Source: Oegoconia quadripuncta (taxonomy: Eukaryota > Arthropoda > Insecta > Lepidoptera > Autostichidae). Taken from it: DNA of 64,000 bases. The translations under genes and the position numbers were made by a program. Shown piece after piece: positions 62,630-64,000 of the stretch. The stretch spans positions 18,148,496 to 18,212,495 of the forward strand of contig OX438753.1 in NCBI GenBank assembly GCA_949316235.1, in the 5' to 3' direction. Below the pieces are notes generated by a model. The model had not been told where the DNA came from, ran no database searches, and worked only from the letters and a program-made list of their open reading frames with translations. How positions within the stretch are numbered: position 1 is the first letter of the stretch; each line of letters opens with the position of its first letter.

Positions 62630-63450
62630 AGGGCGTCCCAAAGTTATGGGACATGAAGGGGAAGTACCTTAAATATCGTAGATAGTGAATTTTGCTCAAA
62701 GAAGACTTTATGTTATTTTTAAAAGTTAGTAATTCTGCATTCATAGATTTTCTAAAAATTACTTGCTTCGGCTGGGAATCGAACCGACTTAAATGTGAAA
62801 AAAAAAACACCCTACTTTTATGATGCCAATCGAAAGAATAGCTAAAAAATAATAACTCTGCCTAAGTAACATAGTATTTTAAAAGAAAGGAACAACATAA
62901 AATGATTGAGTCAAATTTCAAGAAAGTTATTTATTGCCGACGACGTTCGAAAAGTAGCGATATTATCATTCCAAAGATAGCATTGATTATTCGTAAATAA
63001 GTACCCACTTCATAAAATCAACAGGCAGCGGGCTCATTAAAAGATTGGCGATTTGCGTAAAACAAGAGGGATCACATTTTGAGCATTTAATTAATTAATT
63101 TACAAAAAAATACCTACTTAATTGACTACGGCAGTTTCATGTATGTTTTTTATTTGATTAAAATGATTAATTTCACGTTGTTCCTTTCTTTTAAAATACT
63201 ATGTTACTTAGGCAGAGTTATTATTTTTTAGCTATTCTTTCGATTGGCATCATAAAAGTAGGGTGTTTTTTTTTTCACATTTGAGTCGGTTCGATTCCCA
63301 GCCGAAGCAAATAATTTTTAGAAAATCTATGAATGCAGAATTACTAACTTTTAAAAATAACATAAAGTCTTCTTTGAGCAAAATTCACTATCTACGATAT
63401 TTAAGGTACTTCCCCTTCATGTCCCATAACTTTGGGACGCCCTGTATATG
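62630..63450. mobile_element. ~820-bp foldback element with ~270-bp arms
   Basis: Left arm 62630-62900 and right arm 63177-63450 are near-perfect inverted copies, with outer ends ACAGGGCGTCCCAAAG / CTTTGGGACGCCCTGT flanked by TA, as in Tc1/mariner-type MITEs. Each arm contains a tRNA-like 'cggttcgattcccagccg'. The ~275-nt spacer is unique. It lies just upstream of the ECM29 exon at 62202-62579. Confidence 0.85.
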
Positions 63451-64000
63451 TCGGAGATAGCGATAAATTAGCGATAGAATTAATTATTCGAATGGTCAAC
63501 TGACTATCATAATACGCGGTTTGCTGTGGGAACTAAACTTGGTGGCGCTCATATCGCCGGAAAAGGAGCGGTGACGACGTAAACGGTAATATAAGGTCTG
63601 CACATCGAAAATGACAGACGCTTTTGCTACCAGCCGTCGAAGGAGTCGGAGCTCCACTGAACACATCACGACTGTGAGTGATATGATTATTATCAGTCGT
63701 TAGCTAATAAGAAGTTGATCGTGGGATTTGAGCAAGGAGGAACTATAGACAAGGTACGGCTGAGTTTCACAGAGTGCACGCGGGGGCCAAGTTGTATGGC
63801 ACGAGGGGCGTGCACATGTTTTCTATTGAACAGAAAGCATCTCAGGTTTCATGATCATAATCGAATGTGAATATCTTGGCGATTTTCCTATAGTAGCTTG
63901 CAATAATTATCGCCTTTGCCCGAGCACCCTTTACCACGCGACTGGCACGCGTCCCGATCGCTAGTAACGCCCACCCCCGAGCCCACCATCCATCTACGAC
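63451..64000. other. ECM29 intron or flank; no exon seen
   Basis: No open stretch with splice sites and ECM29 similarity on the - strand. The 3' 100 bases are unusually GC-rich for an intron here, without a recognisable feature. Confidence 0.4.

Noticed and set aside
62622..63460. Identical ~60-residue frames at 62622-62810 and 63263-63460
   Set aside because: Both are chance frames over the foldback arms and contain the tRNA-like segment.

Overview
The window is nuclear DNA of an insect, almost certainly a moth or butterfly. The evidence is short multi-exon genes with GT-AG introns, AT-rich introns packed with small tRNA-headed SINEs, and repeat families I know from Lepidoptera (the 'accgacttcaaaaaagga' type and the 'ccggccaagtgcgagtcgg' type). 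No bacterial gene organisation is present.

Two host genes lie tail to tail. On the + strand, 1-8908 holds the last eight visible exons of an LMBRD2 homologue, a multi-pass membrane protein of the LMBR1 family (517 residues in the window; the start lies to the left). On the - strand, 62579-16231 holds the last 21 visible exons of ECM29/ECPAS, the HEAT-repeat proteasome adaptor (1195 residues in the window; the start lies to the right). All exon phases join without a break in both genes. Between them, 8909-16230 is 3' UTR and anonymous AT-rich DNA.

The main find is at 31015-48226: a 17,212-bp Maverick/Polinton (adintovirus-like) provirus in one ECM29 intron. It is bounded by a perfect 6-bp target duplication (CACAAC) and by terminal inverted repeats whose outer ~100 nt fold into a hairpin. 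On the + strand it carries an A32-type packaging ATPase, a DUF8207-type protein, a repeat-containing fibre-like protein, a chromodomain integrase, a phospholipase A2/core-tail protein, an adenain-type protease, a minor capsid protein, a 56-residue basic protein missed by length cut-offs, a major capsid protein and a frame-broken small gene. On the - strand are a 1173-residue protein-primed type B DNA polymerase and two spliced, unrecognised cargo genes. Replication (PolB), integration (integrase, inverted repeats), packaging (ATPase), maturation (protease) and capsid genes are nearly all open, so this is a young or constrained copy. Its left end is only 34 nt upstream of an ECM29 3' splice site.

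A second large insertion, 20318-27490, sits in another ECM29 intron. It has ~1.04-kb inverted repeats and contains broken pieces of a Mutator-like transposase, a mariner transposase and an OTU-type protease, a ~625-bp foldback element and a 242-bp tandem repeat. A 5'-truncated, frameshifted Tc1/mariner copy (19200-20185) lies between it and the next exon. Other introns hold SINEs, MITE-like foldbacks and several short near-perfect palindromes.
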